In this document: positions 45,535 through 57,368 of the stretch, piece by piece
Layout: every line of letters starts with the position of its first letter
Position numbering within the stretch: the first letter of the stretch is position 1
DNA from: Elephas maximus indicus
Taxonomy: Eukaryota; Chordata; Mammalia; Proboscidea; Elephantidae
NCBI RefSeq assembly: GCF_024166365.1
Contig: NC_064822.1
Location: 106,512,823-106,576,822, forward strand
Direction of reading: 5' to 3'
DNA: 64,000 nucleotides
Made by a program: the position numbers and the translations under genes
Notes under the pieces: generated by a model
What the model was told of the DNA's origin: nothing
What the model saw: only the letters and a program-made list of their open reading frames with translations
Database searches by the model: none

Positions 45535-46060
45535 GTTCACTCACTCAACAAATAAGCATGGACTACTTATTAGGCAGTCTTCTAGCACTAGGGATATAGC
45601 AGAGAACAGAGTTGTTTGTTCTAGTTGAGGAGAGAGGCAAACAAATGAATAACACATCAGATGGTAACAAAGGATTTGTAGAAAAAATAAGAAAGCAGAA
45701 TAGAGAAGGCAGGGAGTGCTGGTGAGGGAAAGGAGGTGCTTGCTATTTTATGTGCAGATTGTTAGAGAAGGCTTCTCTGATAGGTGACATTTGAGCAGAA
45801 ACCTGAATGAAGTAGGGAATCTAGAAGAATGTTCCAGGGAGAGTAACAGTAAAGGCCTTGTACAGTATCTGAGGAACTATAAGAGGGCCTGATGTGCCTG
45901 GGGAAGAGCAAGCCAGGGACAAGAGTAAATATGGTCAGGATGGTTGGAGAGGCTTTTATTGAAAGTGAGGTGGGAAACCATTGGAGAGTTTTCAAGAGAA
46001 AAGCAATGTGATCTGATCTGCATTTTAAATAGAATGATCATATAATTATATCATTCAAAA
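45535..46060 (-). mobile_element. L2, reverse orientation
   Basis: Includes cactcactcaacaaataagc, ctagcactagggatatagca, gaaggcttctctgataggtg and gaccattggagag-like sequence near 45975. The L2 appears to resume at 49770 after the L1 at 46965. Confidence 0.75.
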
Positions 46061-47089
46061 CAGGACACTTCAGTGAGTGAAGGAGGGTGCTACTAGTAGT
46101 TACACTAGAACAACAGGCATCAACAAGACCTTAATTTTAAAAGGGGTCTATGTGGGAGCCAGTTGAAGGGGCTTCCCTCTGCTGTAATCTGGGACAATCT
46201 GACCAAAATAAATAGTGATAGTAATAGATTATAATTTTTTAAGTAAAGAACCTATGAGTCTATATTGATAGCAATAAGAACGGGAAGTTCTTTATTACAG
46301 TAGAAAACCAATTAACAAATATAGAAGGATGGAATTAGAAAAATCATCATTTGACAACCATCATAAAAATACCTGATTCAAGCAAAATCATTAAGAAAGG
46401 CTAAAACAGGTGGATGAAAGTTTGAGGAGTAACAGGATATTTGCATAGTCTCCAAGTATCTTTCCACAAGATACTTACTCACCACAAAGAGCAAAACAAT
46501 AGCTTTACTGTGGATAACACTGACACACACCACCTTAACTAAATGGTCAAAGTTAATGTTTCCGGTAATGGGACCAATCAATGGCATGTGTGTCCTAATA
46601 TGATACACAGAGAAAAACTCAGCCTCACTTTGTAGGTATTACTGCCTAAAGTGTATAACCTGAAATCTAATCATGAAGAAACATCAGACAAACCAAAATT
46701 GCATAATATTCTACAAAATAACTGACCTGTATAATATTGACTAAATTGTCAAAATACAAAGATTCAGGAACTGTTCCAGATTAATGGAAACAAAAGACAC
46801 ATGACCAATGCAATGAATTTTTTTTTTTTGCTATAAAGGACATTATTGGAACAACTAGCAAAATCTGAAAAGGTTAATAGGTTATAGTACAATACCAGTG
46901 TTGACTTTGATCATTGTGCTGTGGTTTTATAAGAGAATGTCTTGTTTTTAAGAAATACACACTGAAATGGAAAGGAAGAACCCAGAAAAGTAAAGCATTA
47001 TTGAGAAGAACAAAGTAGGAGGCCTCACACTACTTGATCTGTGAACCTATTATACAGCCACAGTAGTCAAAATAGCCCGGTACTGGTAT

Positions 47090-47144
47090 GAGTTGGAATT
47101 GACTCAATGGCAACAGGTTGGGTTTTTTGTTTGTTTTTTGGTAT
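47090..47144 (+). mobile_element. Tail-only AfroSINE insertion
   Basis: Only gagttggaattgactcaatg, gcaacaggttggg and a T/G-rich end are present. It interrupts L1 sequence ggtactggtat/aaggacag with ggtat duplicated (47085-47089, 47140-47144). Confidence 0.75.
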
Positions 47145-48507
47145 AAGGACAGATACAAAGACCAGTGTAACAGAATTGAGAACCCAGGTGTAAAACCATC
47201 CACCTATGGACAACTGATCTTCGACAGAGGGCCAAAGTCCATTAAATGAGGAAAAGACAGTCTCTTCAACAAATGGAGCTGGCAAAACTGGATATCAGTC
47301 TGTAGAAAAATGAAACAGGACCCATACCTCACACCATACACAAAAACTAATTCAAAATGGATCAAAGACCTAAATATATAACCTAAAACTGTAAAGATCA
47401 CATAGGAAAAAACAGGGACAACACTAGCCACCCTAATATATGGCATAAACAGAATACCAAAAATAACTAAATATGCACACACACAGTAGAAGATAAACTA
47501 GATACATGGGACCTCCTAAAAATTAAACACATATGCTCAAAAAAGACTTCTCCAAAAGCGTAAAAGGAGAACCTACAGATTGGGAAAAAAATTTCAGCTA
47601 CGACGTACCCCACAAGGGTCTAATCTCTAAGAATTTATGGAAAACTTTAACACCTCAACAAAAAAAAGGACAAACAATCCAATTTAAAAAAGGGCAAAGG
47701 ATATGAACAGACACTTCACCAAAAAAAAGACATTCAGGCAGCTAACACACATATAAAGAAATGCTCACGATCATTAGCAATTAGAGAGATGTAAATTAAA
47801 ACTGCAATGAGATAACACCTCACCCTGGTATTACTGGCACTAATAAAAAAAAAAAAAGAAAATTACAAATGTTGGCAAGCTTGTAGGAAGATTGGAACTC
47901 TTACACACTGTTGGTGGGAATGTAAAATGGTACAACCCCTATGAAAAATGGTATGGCACCTCCTCAAAAAGAAATGGAAATACCATATGTTTGAGAGCAA
48001 TCCCACTCTGAGGTATATATCCTTAAGAAATAAGAGCCATGACACAAATAGACATAAGCACACCCATGTTCACTGCAACATTATTTACAATAGCATAAAG
48101 ATGAAAACTACCTAAGTGCCTATCCACAGACGAATGGATTAACAAACTGGTAGATACACACAATGGAATACTAAGTAAAGATAAAGAATGACAAATCCAC
48201 GAAACATCTCACATGGTTGAATTTGGAGGACATTATGCTGAGTGAAATAAGTCAATCACAAAAGGACAAATATTATATGAGACCACTATTATAAAGCAAC
48301 AACAAAAGGTTTATGTACATGGAAAAAAGAAAAAAAAATTTTTTTTTGATAGTTACCAGGGATGAGAGGGGAGGGAGGGAAAATTACCAGATAGTGGACA
48401 CAGGTTAATACAGGTGAAGGGAAAGGTAGCACACAATATGGGAGACGTCAGCACAACATGACCAAGGCAAGAGAGGGTACTGAGAGGAATGCAAGAAAAA
48501 AGGGAAA

Positions 48508-48546
48508 CTATGAGTTGGAACCAACTTGACAGCACCTAACAACAAT
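48508..48546 (+). mobile_element. Tail-only RTE/AfroSINE fragment
   Basis: Reads ctatgagttggaaccaactt, then gacagcacctaacaacaatg. The cacctaacaaca ending is the RTE type rather than the AfroSINE caatgggtttgg type. Confidence 0.6.
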
Positions 48547-49769
48547 GCAGTACAGACAATCCTGCAACAATAGTTATTAACAAATAATAATTTATGAACG
48601 GATACATAGGTAGACAGATTATGCCAAGGGGTGTGGGTGGGTGTAAAGGGAGCATACCCACCAGCAAATACAGGTTTGGTGGTAGTTATTTCTATATACT
48701 GTAGGTGCTCCTCGTATATTAATGTAGACAATAAAGCACACAAGGGTCACAGTCAGGGAAACCTCTTAGACATAACCAAACACTTCACGAGATGAAGTTC
48801 CTAGGCTCGAAGCCAAAGGACATCTACATCAATTGGCACAACATAGTTCGCAGAGATAATGTTCTGTATCCTACTTTGGTGAGTAGTGTCTGGGGTCTCA
48901 AAAGCTTGCAATGGATAAAACTATTGGTCTCTTCCCATCTGGAGTGAAGGAGAGCGAAGAAAACCAAAGACTCAAGCGAGCAATTTGTCCAAAGGGCTAA
49001 TGGACCACATGATCCCGAGCTACACGACCAGAAGATGCCAAAAGAACTATATGGCACCCAGCTACCACTACTGACTGCTCTGACTGGGATCACAACAGAG
49101 GCTCCTAGATGAAAAATGTGCAACAAAAAACCAACTTCACAAAAAGACCAGAATTACTGGTTTGACAGAGAATGGAGACACCCCCAAGACTATGGCCCTA
49201 AGACACCCTTTTGACCTGGAACTGAAGCCATTCCTGGAGGCCACCTTCTAGCCAAACAATAGATAAGCACATAAACAATAACGCCTGAGAGGAACTTACT
49301 CCTTAGAACAATCAATTACACACCATCAAAGGGCAGTATCTGCCCAAAAGCAAAGATCGATAGGCAGGAAGGGGTAGAAAATCAGGATGAAAGGAGACAA
49401 GGAACCTAGGGCAGAAACGAGGAGAGTGCTGACACACTGTGGGGAATGAAACCAAGGCCATAAAACACTTTATGCACAAACTATCGAGTGGGAATCTAAT
49501 TTGCTCTGTAAACTTTCACCTAATGTACAATTAAGAAAAGAAATACACACTGGGGTATTTAGGGGCTAAGAGGCATTACAACTGTAACTTACTCTTATAC
49601 GGTTCAGGAAAATATAATTCTGCGTGTATGAAGAGAGAGAGAAGGACAAAACAACTGTAGTAAAATGGTAATCTGGGCAGAGGGTATTCACAAATTCTTT
49701 GTACCATTCATACGCATCTTCTGTAAAAACAAAAAACCAGTGAACAAAAACCAGACAGGCACAAAGGCT

Positions 49770-50090
49770 TCTGTGTGGAGATGGGAGAGGGTGTTGAGTG
49801 CCGAGCTGGAAACAGGCTGGACCAATTAAAAGGCTATTGTAATTATCTAATGAAGAGGTTACAATGGCCCAAAGCAGGAAGGTAGCAGTGAAAGGGGTAA
49901 GCAATAGTCGAATTTCAGAGATATTTTGAAAGTAGTGCCAACAGGATTGAACATGGACTGTGAAAGAAAGGAGTCAAGGATGTTGCCCAGGTTTTTTGAC
50001 CTATGCAACTGAAAAAAAATGAGTTATCGTTTACTGACATGGGAAGACAGTGGAAGGAGCAAGATTTTTTTAGGGGGTAGAGATGCTAGA
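49770..50090 (-). mobile_element. L2, reverse orientation (second half)
   Basis: Includes aggctattgtaattatctaa, ggagtcaaggatgttgccca and gttatcgtttactgacatgg. It probably continues the L2 at 45535-46060. Confidence 0.7.
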
Positions 50091-50309
50091 GCAATAGTAA
50101 ACACCATCCCTTGCCCTCTCTCTAAAAGTCTTAAAAGCAAAAGAAAGAAGTAATTATCGTACACCATAGCAAAAGTGGTACAGTGGAGCACAGAACAGTG
50201 AGGATTCTTCCCTTGCACTCAGAAACACACATAATTTGGGAACCTAAAAAAGGAAAATAATTATTTCTAACATGACTAGAAATCAAATTAAATGATATTC
50301 TTGTTCTAT

Positions 50310-50450
50310 TACTTAAATATTTACCGAAGACCTAATAGGCGCTAGACTCTGGGGATATGAGGAGAATGATAAGCACACCGTTCTTGCCCTTGGTGAGTTT
50401 ACAGTCTAGTGGGGGGGAGATATACAAGTGACACAGACAACTGAAACACA
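50310..50450 (-). mobile_element. L2 fragment, reverse orientation
   Basis: Reads gaagacctaataggcgctag, gactctggggatatgagga and gagtttacagtctagtgggg. Confidence 0.7.
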
Positions 50451-50459
50451 GGTAGGGGC

Positions 50460-51445
50460 GTATTAGCCTAATCTAGGGCACTGGCATCTGAGGCTTCTCA
50501 GGGAGCCTCTGGAGCCGCATTTCTGCTATAGGCATCCTCTAAGCCCAATATCCAACTTACAAACAGCAGGTACACATTTCAATGTCCTGTTGCTGAAACA
50601 TCACCTCTGCCCAGGATGGCTGAAGCTCCAAAACCTACAGGCGGGTAGTGGAAGCTGTCAGATAGGACAATGGTTCTTGAGGAAGAGTGCGAGAGAAGAC
50701 CCGCTGGCATACAGGAAGAAAGTATTAGAAACACACACATACATTCCCGGAGTCCTACCTCAAGGCTGTAATTAAATAGGGGACCGGACACCCATATATA
50801 TATATATTAAAACACAGGGAATTCCAGTGTTTTAAAAACCCTAAAACATAGCGTATGTTTTAGTATGTTAGAACGTAATTCATAGGTAAGATGGATTCTC
50901 AACCTGTCAGTTACACTGAATCCTACCCACAAGTATGTGGTCCTCCCAACAGGCATTTTATAAAGCCCTATAAGAACCACACAGCTATCTCCAGGAAGGA
51001 TCAAAAATGAGTTACAAGAACAGTTTAATGTTTTAGCATTTCATTGCTAAGCAGTAGATGTCAAATAACGGAGAAAATATTTTAAATTCAGACTAAAAGT
51101 CCTATGAGAAAGGAGAAAAAAAAATTTTTTGAGATTTTTGAAAATATAAAGGGTAACCCTTTTACCTATGAATCTTAGAATTTATCCTTAGAAAACTTTT
51201 TTTTAATAAATAAGCTAACATATCCATGTAAGCATTATAAACACGTGTGCTGTATACGCATAGAACTTTTCTGGGGATTTCCAATTAACCATGGCAGACT
51301 ACCATACCTATCTCTCCTGAAACCCCACTAAAAAAACAGTAAAGAATAAAATATCAGCAGATGAAAGTAACAAATTTTAGAAGACGGAAGCCAGCAATTT
51401 CATTCGTAGGCATATTGCCCTAGATATTACTGCAGGCAGTTGTAA
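50460..51445. other. Intron 1 stretch, nothing recognised
   Basis: No exon or nameable repeat. A small TA repeat occurs near 50795-50808. Confidence 0.4.
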
Positions 51446-51449
51446 GCCT

Positions 51450-51645
51450 TTAGTGGATTACAAAATCAATTTTGTGGGTTGGACCCAGTATCTTTTTTTT
51501 TAATGAAATAGAATAAAATATGAAAGTGCACTGCATGTAGTAAGGGTAAGTATCATTTCATGTAACTCTTATTTCAGAGATACTGGATCTCAATATAAAA
51601 TGTATTTTTTGTGAATCATCATACAAAAAGTTTGAAAGTCACTGA
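51450..51645 (-). mobile_element. hAT-type MITE, reverse copy
   Basis: Related to 28898-29117. Internal block catgtagtaagggtaagtat and terminus aaaaagtttgaaagtcactg are the reverse complement of that copy's pattern. Confidence 0.5.
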
Positions 51646-51649
51646 ACCT

Positions 51650-52205
51650 AGAGAAAGTCTTGTACATGTGCACACAGAACACTGACAAAAATGTTTATAG
51701 CAGTACTATTCTTAAAGCCAGCAAAAATCTAGAAACAACAAAAATACTGATTAATAATAAAATGGACAAATAAGTTGTGGCATGCCCAAAAAATAAAATT
51801 CTATACAGTTATGAAAATAAGTGAACTACAGCTCTATGTATCAACAACGTTGTTGCTGTTAGGCAAAAAAAAAAAAATCAAAGAAAAAGGAATATGCAGA
51901 AGAATACATACAGTAATATTCCATTTACATAATATTCAAAAACAGGTAAACAATATATTGTTTAGTGATTCATACAGATGTAATAGAACTACAAAGGAAA
52001 CAGTAACACAAATTCAGGAAAGTAATTACCTCCCAGGAAAGTGGCTGAGTGAGTTTCAACAGTATTAGTAATGTTCTATTTCTTAACATGGATGGTGAGT
52101 ACACCGGTGCATAGTATTTATTTTTATTCTTTAAACTGTACAAATATGTTACATACATACTTATATGCATGATGTGTTTCATAATAACAAAAATAAAGTT
52201 AAAAA
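51650..52205 (+). mobile_element. Old L1 3' fragment
   Basis: Reads aaatgtttatagcagtacta, ttctatacagttatgaaaat, ttgtttagtgattcatacag, and ends in an A-run at 52208. Confidence 0.65.
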
Positions 52206-52209
52206 AAAA

Positions 52210-52830
52210 GTGGAGGAAAAAGAGTTAACTGACTTAAAAGAGGGATGCTATAACCTCAGGTGCCTGCAAAAAGTCATACTGACAACAGGCAGCCCGACTT
52301 TCCAACGGAGCCCCAGAGAGGCTCAGCACTTGAGGGGAGCAGGGGAACCTGAGCCTGAGAAGAAGACTGGCTGGAAGTCTCTCTAACTCTGTGCTACCAA
52401 GAGGCTCTCTAATCCAGGCAGGAGAAAAAAAAAAAATTCTCTGGAGAAAACAAACTGGGGGCCTTAGGAATACCAGGCACAAAGTGAGCGTGAAACACAA
52501 AGCTGTAAAAAAAAGAGAGGTAGAAAAAGGGAAGTTTAATTCAAAAACTGCATCCGAACTGTGGAACCCCAAGCCTTCTTCTCTAAGCTTACTCCCAGAA
52601 TGCCAGAAGACTAGGCATACCTCCCCCGAAGCAGGAGACCTGAAGGGTCTTCTCTTGAGAACTAAAAGGCCTCAAGGAAAAAAAAACCCAAAAACCTCTA
52701 TATACTAACACATTGGAGTCCTCCAACAAAAAAAGTTGTCTCAGTGTCCCGTTCTGTACAGTAAAATCCTCCCACCACATCCTATTCTCGTTCACTTCTA
52801 ATCAGCCTTTTAGTAAGACATGACTGATAA
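52210..52830. other. Intron 1 stretch, unknown
   Basis: Relatively GC-rich at 52260-52400, with a 105-codon plus frame at 52391-52708 that has no recognisable relative. It could be a LINE 5' region. No function is claimed. Confidence 0.3.
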
Positions 52831-52836
52831 ATACAG

Positions 52837-53152
52837 GCCATTGGTGGTTTACTGGTAGAATTCTCGTCTTCTATGCAGAGACCCTGGTTCGATAGCTGAC
52901 CATACAACTCACGTGTGGCCTGTGTGATGCTACGAAACTAAATAAGTTTTGATAGTGCTTCCAGACTAAAATGGACTAGGAAGAAAGGCGTGGTGAGCTA
53001 CTTCTGAAAAATCAGCCAGTGAAAACCGTATGGGTCACAACAGTCTAATCCACAACTGAATGGCAATGGCGCAGGACCGTGCAGCATTTCTACTGCACAT
53101 GGGATCACCATGAGTCAGGGGCTGACTCGATGGCAACCAAGAACAACAACAG
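52837..53152 (+). mobile_element. tRNA-Gly-like SINE with RTE-type tail
   Basis: The head resembles tRNA-Gly: cattggtggtttactggtag (A box), aattctcgtcttctatgcag, then ggttcgatagc (B box). A body of about 180 bp follows, and the end reads caccatgagtcaggggctga, then ctcgatggcaaccaagaacaacaac, like the RTE tail at 7394-7440. It is not an AfroSINE body. No clear TSD. Confidence 0.65.
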
Positions 53153-53807
53153 TTCTTTTTTTTTTTTAACTGTAAGAATACAGGTAACACAACAACTCTT
53201 AAATAAGGACAGACAGCTAAAGATTGCTGGACATTTCAGGAAAGCTTCCAACATGAAAGAAAAAGACCAAAACAAAAAACAGAAAAAAAGGAACTAGGAG
53301 TAACAATGAAGACAGAAGAAAATATTCTTTAAAAAAAAAAAAAAATAATAATTAAAATTATCAGAGAAATAAGAGAACATAAGGCTTATTTTATTCATAA
53401 AATAAGAACACGATGTGGAAAAAACGGTCCAAGAATGCTAGCAAAATAAATTTATTTGAAGGATTAGAAAATAAAATCAAGGAAATCTGCCAGAAAGTAG
53501 AATAAAAGACAAGCAGTAGACAACAGAATAAAAACAATATTCAGAGGCTCAATCCAAGAATTCCACCACTGAAGGAACAGGAGTTGCAGAAGGGGAGCAG
53601 AGAGAAAAATAAAAACATCTACAAAAAAATCCTACAAGCCAACCTCATACTTAATGGTGAGAAACGAGATGCTTTCCCCCCAAGAACAGGAAAAAGCAAG
53701 GATGTCCCCTCTCACTCCCACTCAACATCATACTAGAAGACCTAGCTAACGCAATACGACAAGAAAAGAAAAAGTAGACAGATAGGGAAAGAAGGGATAA
53801 AACTGCC

Positions 53808-53849
53808 TTATGAGTCGAAATCGACTCGACGGCAGTGGGCAGTGGGTTT
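53808..53849 (+). mobile_element. Tail-only AfroSINE fragment
   Basis: Reads tatgagtcgaaatcgactcg, then acggcagtgggcagtgggtt, replacing the normal L1 spacing before tttgcagatgacatg. The internal gcagtgg is duplicated. Confidence 0.65.
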
Positions 53850-54893
53850 GTTTGCAGATGACATGATTTTCTCAATAGAAAATTCCAAAGAAACAACCAA
53901 AAAACACCCAGAACTAATAAGCAATTGCAGCAAGGTTACAGGATGCAGGGTCAATATACAAAAGTCACCTGCTTTCCTATATACCAGCAATGGACAATAG
54001 GAATTTGAAATTAAAAAAAAAAAAAAATTCCAGATATACCAGCACCTTCAAAAAATGAAGTAATTAGGTATAAATCTAGTAAAACATGTACAAGTTATGT
54101 ATAAGGAAAACTACAAAAATGTGATGAAAGAACTCAAAAAAGACCTAAATAAATGGAGAGATATTTCATGTTTATGGATAGGAAGACTCAACATTATTTA
54201 AAATACCAGTTCTTCCCAATTAAATCTACAGATTCAACACAATCTCAATCAAAATCCTGGAAAATTATTTTGTGGACATCAACAAACTGAATCTAAAGTT
54301 TATATGGAAAGGCAAAAGACCTAGAATAGCTAACACAGTATTGAAGAAGGACAAAGTCGGAGGACTGACACTTCCCAACATCAAGGCTTACTCTGAAGCT
54401 ACAATAATCAAGACAGTGAGGTACTGGTGAAAGAACAGACAAACAGATCAATGGAACAGAACAGAGAGCCCAGAAATTGACCCACACAAATACACTCAAC
54501 TGCTCACTGACAAAGGAGCAAAGACAATTCACTGGAAAAAGGATCATACTTTTCAGCAAATGGTGCTAGAACAACTGGACATCCACATGCAAAAAGTAAA
54601 TCTAGCAGTAATCTAACTCCTTTCACAAAAAACTAACCGAAAATGGATTATAAACATACACAAAAACTATAAAATTTCTAGACGATAACATAAGAGAAAA
54701 TGTAGGTGACCTTGGGTTTGGTGATGAGTTTTTGGATACAACACTAAAAGCACAATCTAAAGAAAAAAATTGTAAATTGGACTTCATTAAAATTAAAAAC
54801 TTCAGCTCTGAAAGAGATACTGTTATTAAGAAAATGAAGAGATAATACTCTGAAACACGTAGCTGATAAAAGATTTGTATCAAAATATACAAA

Positions 54894-55104
54894 CCCTACT
54901 GCCAAACCCACCACCAATGAGTCAATTCCAACTCATAGCGATCCTATGGGACAGAATAAAACTGCCCTACAGGATTTCCAAGGCTGTAAATCTTTACGGA
55001 AGCAGACTGCCACAATTTTCTCTCACAGAGTAGCTGGGGGGTTCGAACTCCCGACATTTCGGTTAGCAGCTGAGCACTTTAACCACTACGCCACCAGAGC
55101 TCCT
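54894..55104 (-). mobile_element. AfroSINE, long class
   Basis: Complete 211-bp copy with a perfect 14-bp TSD tcaaaatatacaaa at 54880-54893 and 55105-55118. It is inserted in L1. Confidence 0.95.
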
Positions 55105-55149
55105 TCAAAATATACAAAGAACTCTTAAAACTCAAGAATAAGAAATCAT

Positions 55150-55375
55150 TGACATGTCATGGGGTTGTTAACCAATGTCATAGAATAACGTGTGTACTGT
55201 TTCATGAGAAACTAGTTTGTTCTGTAAACCTTCATCTAAAGTACAATAAAAAAAAAATACTCCACAAGAGGTTGTACAACATGATGAACATAATCAATGT
55301 CACTAAATTAGTACATGTAAAAACTGCTGAACTGGCAAACTTTTTATTATATGTATAATTTTTTTAACCACAATA
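55150..55375 (+). mobile_element. Two L1 3' ends in tandem
   Basis: First tail gacatgtcatggggttgtta to an A-run at 55258, as at 24917-25030. Second tail from tacaacatgatgaacataat to about 55375. Confidence 0.65.
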
Positions 55376-55788
55376 AAATTTTATTTAAAAAAAAAATCAG
55401 ACAACCTAATTTAAGAACGGGCAACAGATCTGAACAGATGCCCCACCAAAGGAGATAAACAAATGGCAAATAAGCATATGAAAAGGTGCTCAACATTACA
55501 TAATTAGAGAACTGTAAATTTAAAAAATGAGATAACCACTATACACTTAGAACGGTGAAAAAAACAAACCAAAAACTGACAATACCAAATGCTGGTGAGG
55601 ATCTGGAACAACAGGAATACTCCTTCATTGTTGGTTGGGAATGCAAAATAGTACAGCTACTTTGGAAGATAGATTGGTAATTTTTTAAAAAGCTAAACAT
55701 AGTCTGACCATGTGATCCGGCATTCACACTCCTACGTATTTACCCAGATGAGCTGAAAACTATGACCACACAAAAACTGCACACAAAT

Positions 55789-55884
55789 AGGACAGAGTAG
55801 AACTGCCCTATAGAGTTTCCAAGGAGCGCCTGGTGGATTCAAACTGCAGCCTTAGCTCTTAGCCACTACACCACCACAGTTTCT
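55789..55884 (-). mobile_element. AfroSINE lacking its 3' tail, with TSD
   Basis: Has the head and middle (ccaaggagcgcctggtggat; cagtttct) but starts at aggacagagtagaactgccc, so the last ~50 bp shared with RTE are absent. TSD acacaaat at 55781-55788 and 55885-55892. Confidence 0.75.
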
Positions 55885-56262
55885 ACACAAATGTTTATAG
55901 CAGCTTTATTCATAACCGGAAAAAACTGGCAGCAACCCAGATGTCCTTCAAAAGGTGAATGGATAAACAACCAGTGGAACATCCATACAATGGAATATTA
56001 TTCAACAATAAAAAGAAAAGACATGGGGGGCCATTATATGCTGACTGAGTAGTTAAAGAAGCCAGTCTGAAAAGGCTACATGCTGTATGATTCCAACTAC
56101 ATGACTGTGGTGAAATGAGTTCCTTTATGTGATCTTTTGCTTTGATTCTTTGGAGAAATAGCTTGAGAGATTCTTCCCCTAAGCCCTGGGAGTTACCTTT
56201 GCCCTAGTTTTCTACCCCACAAGGTCTGTTACTTTTGTCCAGGTTGACTAACATTTCCTGGG

Positions 56263-56750
56263 TGTCGGTCACCTAGTGCCGCTATAACAGAAATACCACA
56301 AGTGCATGGCTTTAACAAAGAAGAGATTTATACTCTCACAGTCTAAGAAGCTAGAAGTCTGAATTCAGGGTGCCAGCTCCAGGGGAAGGCTTTCTGTCTG
56401 TGGGCTCTGGGGGAAGGTCCTTATTATGAATCTTATCCGGTGGAGGATCTTCTCAGCGCAGGGATCCCACAGATGCACTATTCTCCTGGCTCCTGTGTCT
56501 CCATGCTTGCTTCTCTCTTTTACATCTCAAAAGAGATTGACTTAAAACACAATCTCATCTTGTAGATTGAGTCCCGCCTCAATGACATAACTGCTGTTAA
56601 TCCCACCTCATTAAAATCATAAAGGGAGGGTTTATAACACATATGAAAATCATATCAGATCACAAAATGTTGGACAATCACACAATACTGGGAATCACAG
56701 CCAAGCCAAGTTGACACATGTTTTGGGGGGACACAATTCAATCCGTAACA
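56263..56750 (-). mobile_element. Solo LTR, same family as 25930-26416, nested
   Basis: 488 bp, TG...CA, with a perfect 5-bp TSD ctggg at 56258-56262 and 56751-56755. Reverse-complemented it aligns along its length by eye with 25930-26416 (start tgttacggattgaattgtgt; end ggtatttctgttatagcggc). A 5-bp TSD fits ERVL/MaLR-type elements. Confidence 0.85.
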
Positions 56751-56983
56751 CTGGGTAAACTGCAGACAACTTGGTTTTAATATTTTTTGTCTGGTCCTGG
56801 GCTGCAGCCTGCCCTGTGATTGGTATGTACCTTACAGGGATCAGGCAACAGGCTACGCAAATGAAGTGTCTGTAGCCTGTCGTGCAAATGACGTGTCTGT
56901 GGCCTACCAAGAGGGGACAGGGGATTGCTCAGTTTGTGACCTTGGTGGGAGGACCATGCCCTGAAATTGATGAGGAATTTGTA

Positions 56984-56990
56984 TATATAA
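56984..56990 (+). promoter_or_regulatory. TATA-like box in LTR
   Basis: TATATAA lies in the middle of the LTR, followed by agtagccaaccccacagagg. It is likely the relic retroviral promoter; present activity is unknown. Confidence 0.4.
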
Positions 56991-57118
56991 GTAGCCAACC
57001 CCACAGAGGTTTTTGAGCTAAAAGAACAGAGGAAAGAAGAGAGAAGAGGAAATCAGAGAGAGGACGCAAGGAACCTCCTAAATGAGCTGTTACACGGTCA
57101 AGAGCTGGAACACTGAAG

Positions 57119-57270
57119 ATGGCAACAGGCTTGGAAGGGGTCTATCAGCAGAGCTGGTGGCGATATGCCCAGAAGGGGTCTAGCAGCAGAGTGGGTGGTG
57201 ACAGGCCTGGAAGTAGCCCAGCAGAATAGGTGGCAACAGGCCTGGAAGGGGCCCAGTGGCACAGCCAGTG
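57119..57270 (+). repeat. Degenerate ~38-bp minisatellite in LTR
   Basis: About four units beginning ggcaacaggcttggaagggg, ggcgatatgcccagaagggg, ggtgacaggcctggaagtag and ggcaacaggcctggaagggg. GC-rich within an AT-rich intron. Confidence 0.75.
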
Positions 57271-57281
57271 ACAACAGACAT

Positions 57282-57368
57282 CGCAAGAGGAGCCTGTCCT
57301 GAGGGGGCCAAAAAGAGCCTGTCCTCGGAGGGCCAGGGTGGAGCCCACCATCAGGAGGCCGAAAGGAG
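57282..57368 (+). repeat. Degenerate ~26-bp repeat adjoining the minisatellite
   Basis: About three units around gaggagcctgtcctgagggg, agagcctgtcctcggagggc and ggagcccaccatcaggaggc. Confidence 0.6.

Larger units (their letters stand above)
46965..49537 (+). mobile_element. 5'-truncated L1, 2.57 kb, with two SINE/RTE tail inserts
   Basis: ORF2 C-terminal remnants and a long 3'UTR. Perfect 15-bp TSD aagaaatacacactg at 46950-46964 and 49538-49552. It carries short retroposed tails at 47090-47144 and 48508-48546. Frames are broken; the copy looks older than those at 21758 and 26746. Confidence 0.88.
53590..55150 (+). mobile_element. Old L1 ORF2 fragment with SINE inserts
   Basis: ORF2 RT to C-terminal region (gcagatgacatgattttctc is the site of the FADD motif), continuing to gatttgtatcaaaatataca. 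It is interrupted by a tail-only insert near 53808-53849 and an AfroSINE at 54894-55104. No intact frame. Confidence 0.8.

Noticed and set aside
52391-52708. 105-codon plus frame
   Set aside because: Lys/Arg-rich, unlike any known domain; no splice or promoter support. Left as unknown intron sequence.
52837-52910. Possible functional tRNA-Gly gene
   Set aside because: A and B boxes are visible, but the anticodon and acceptor stems do not pair and the sequence continues into a SINE body.
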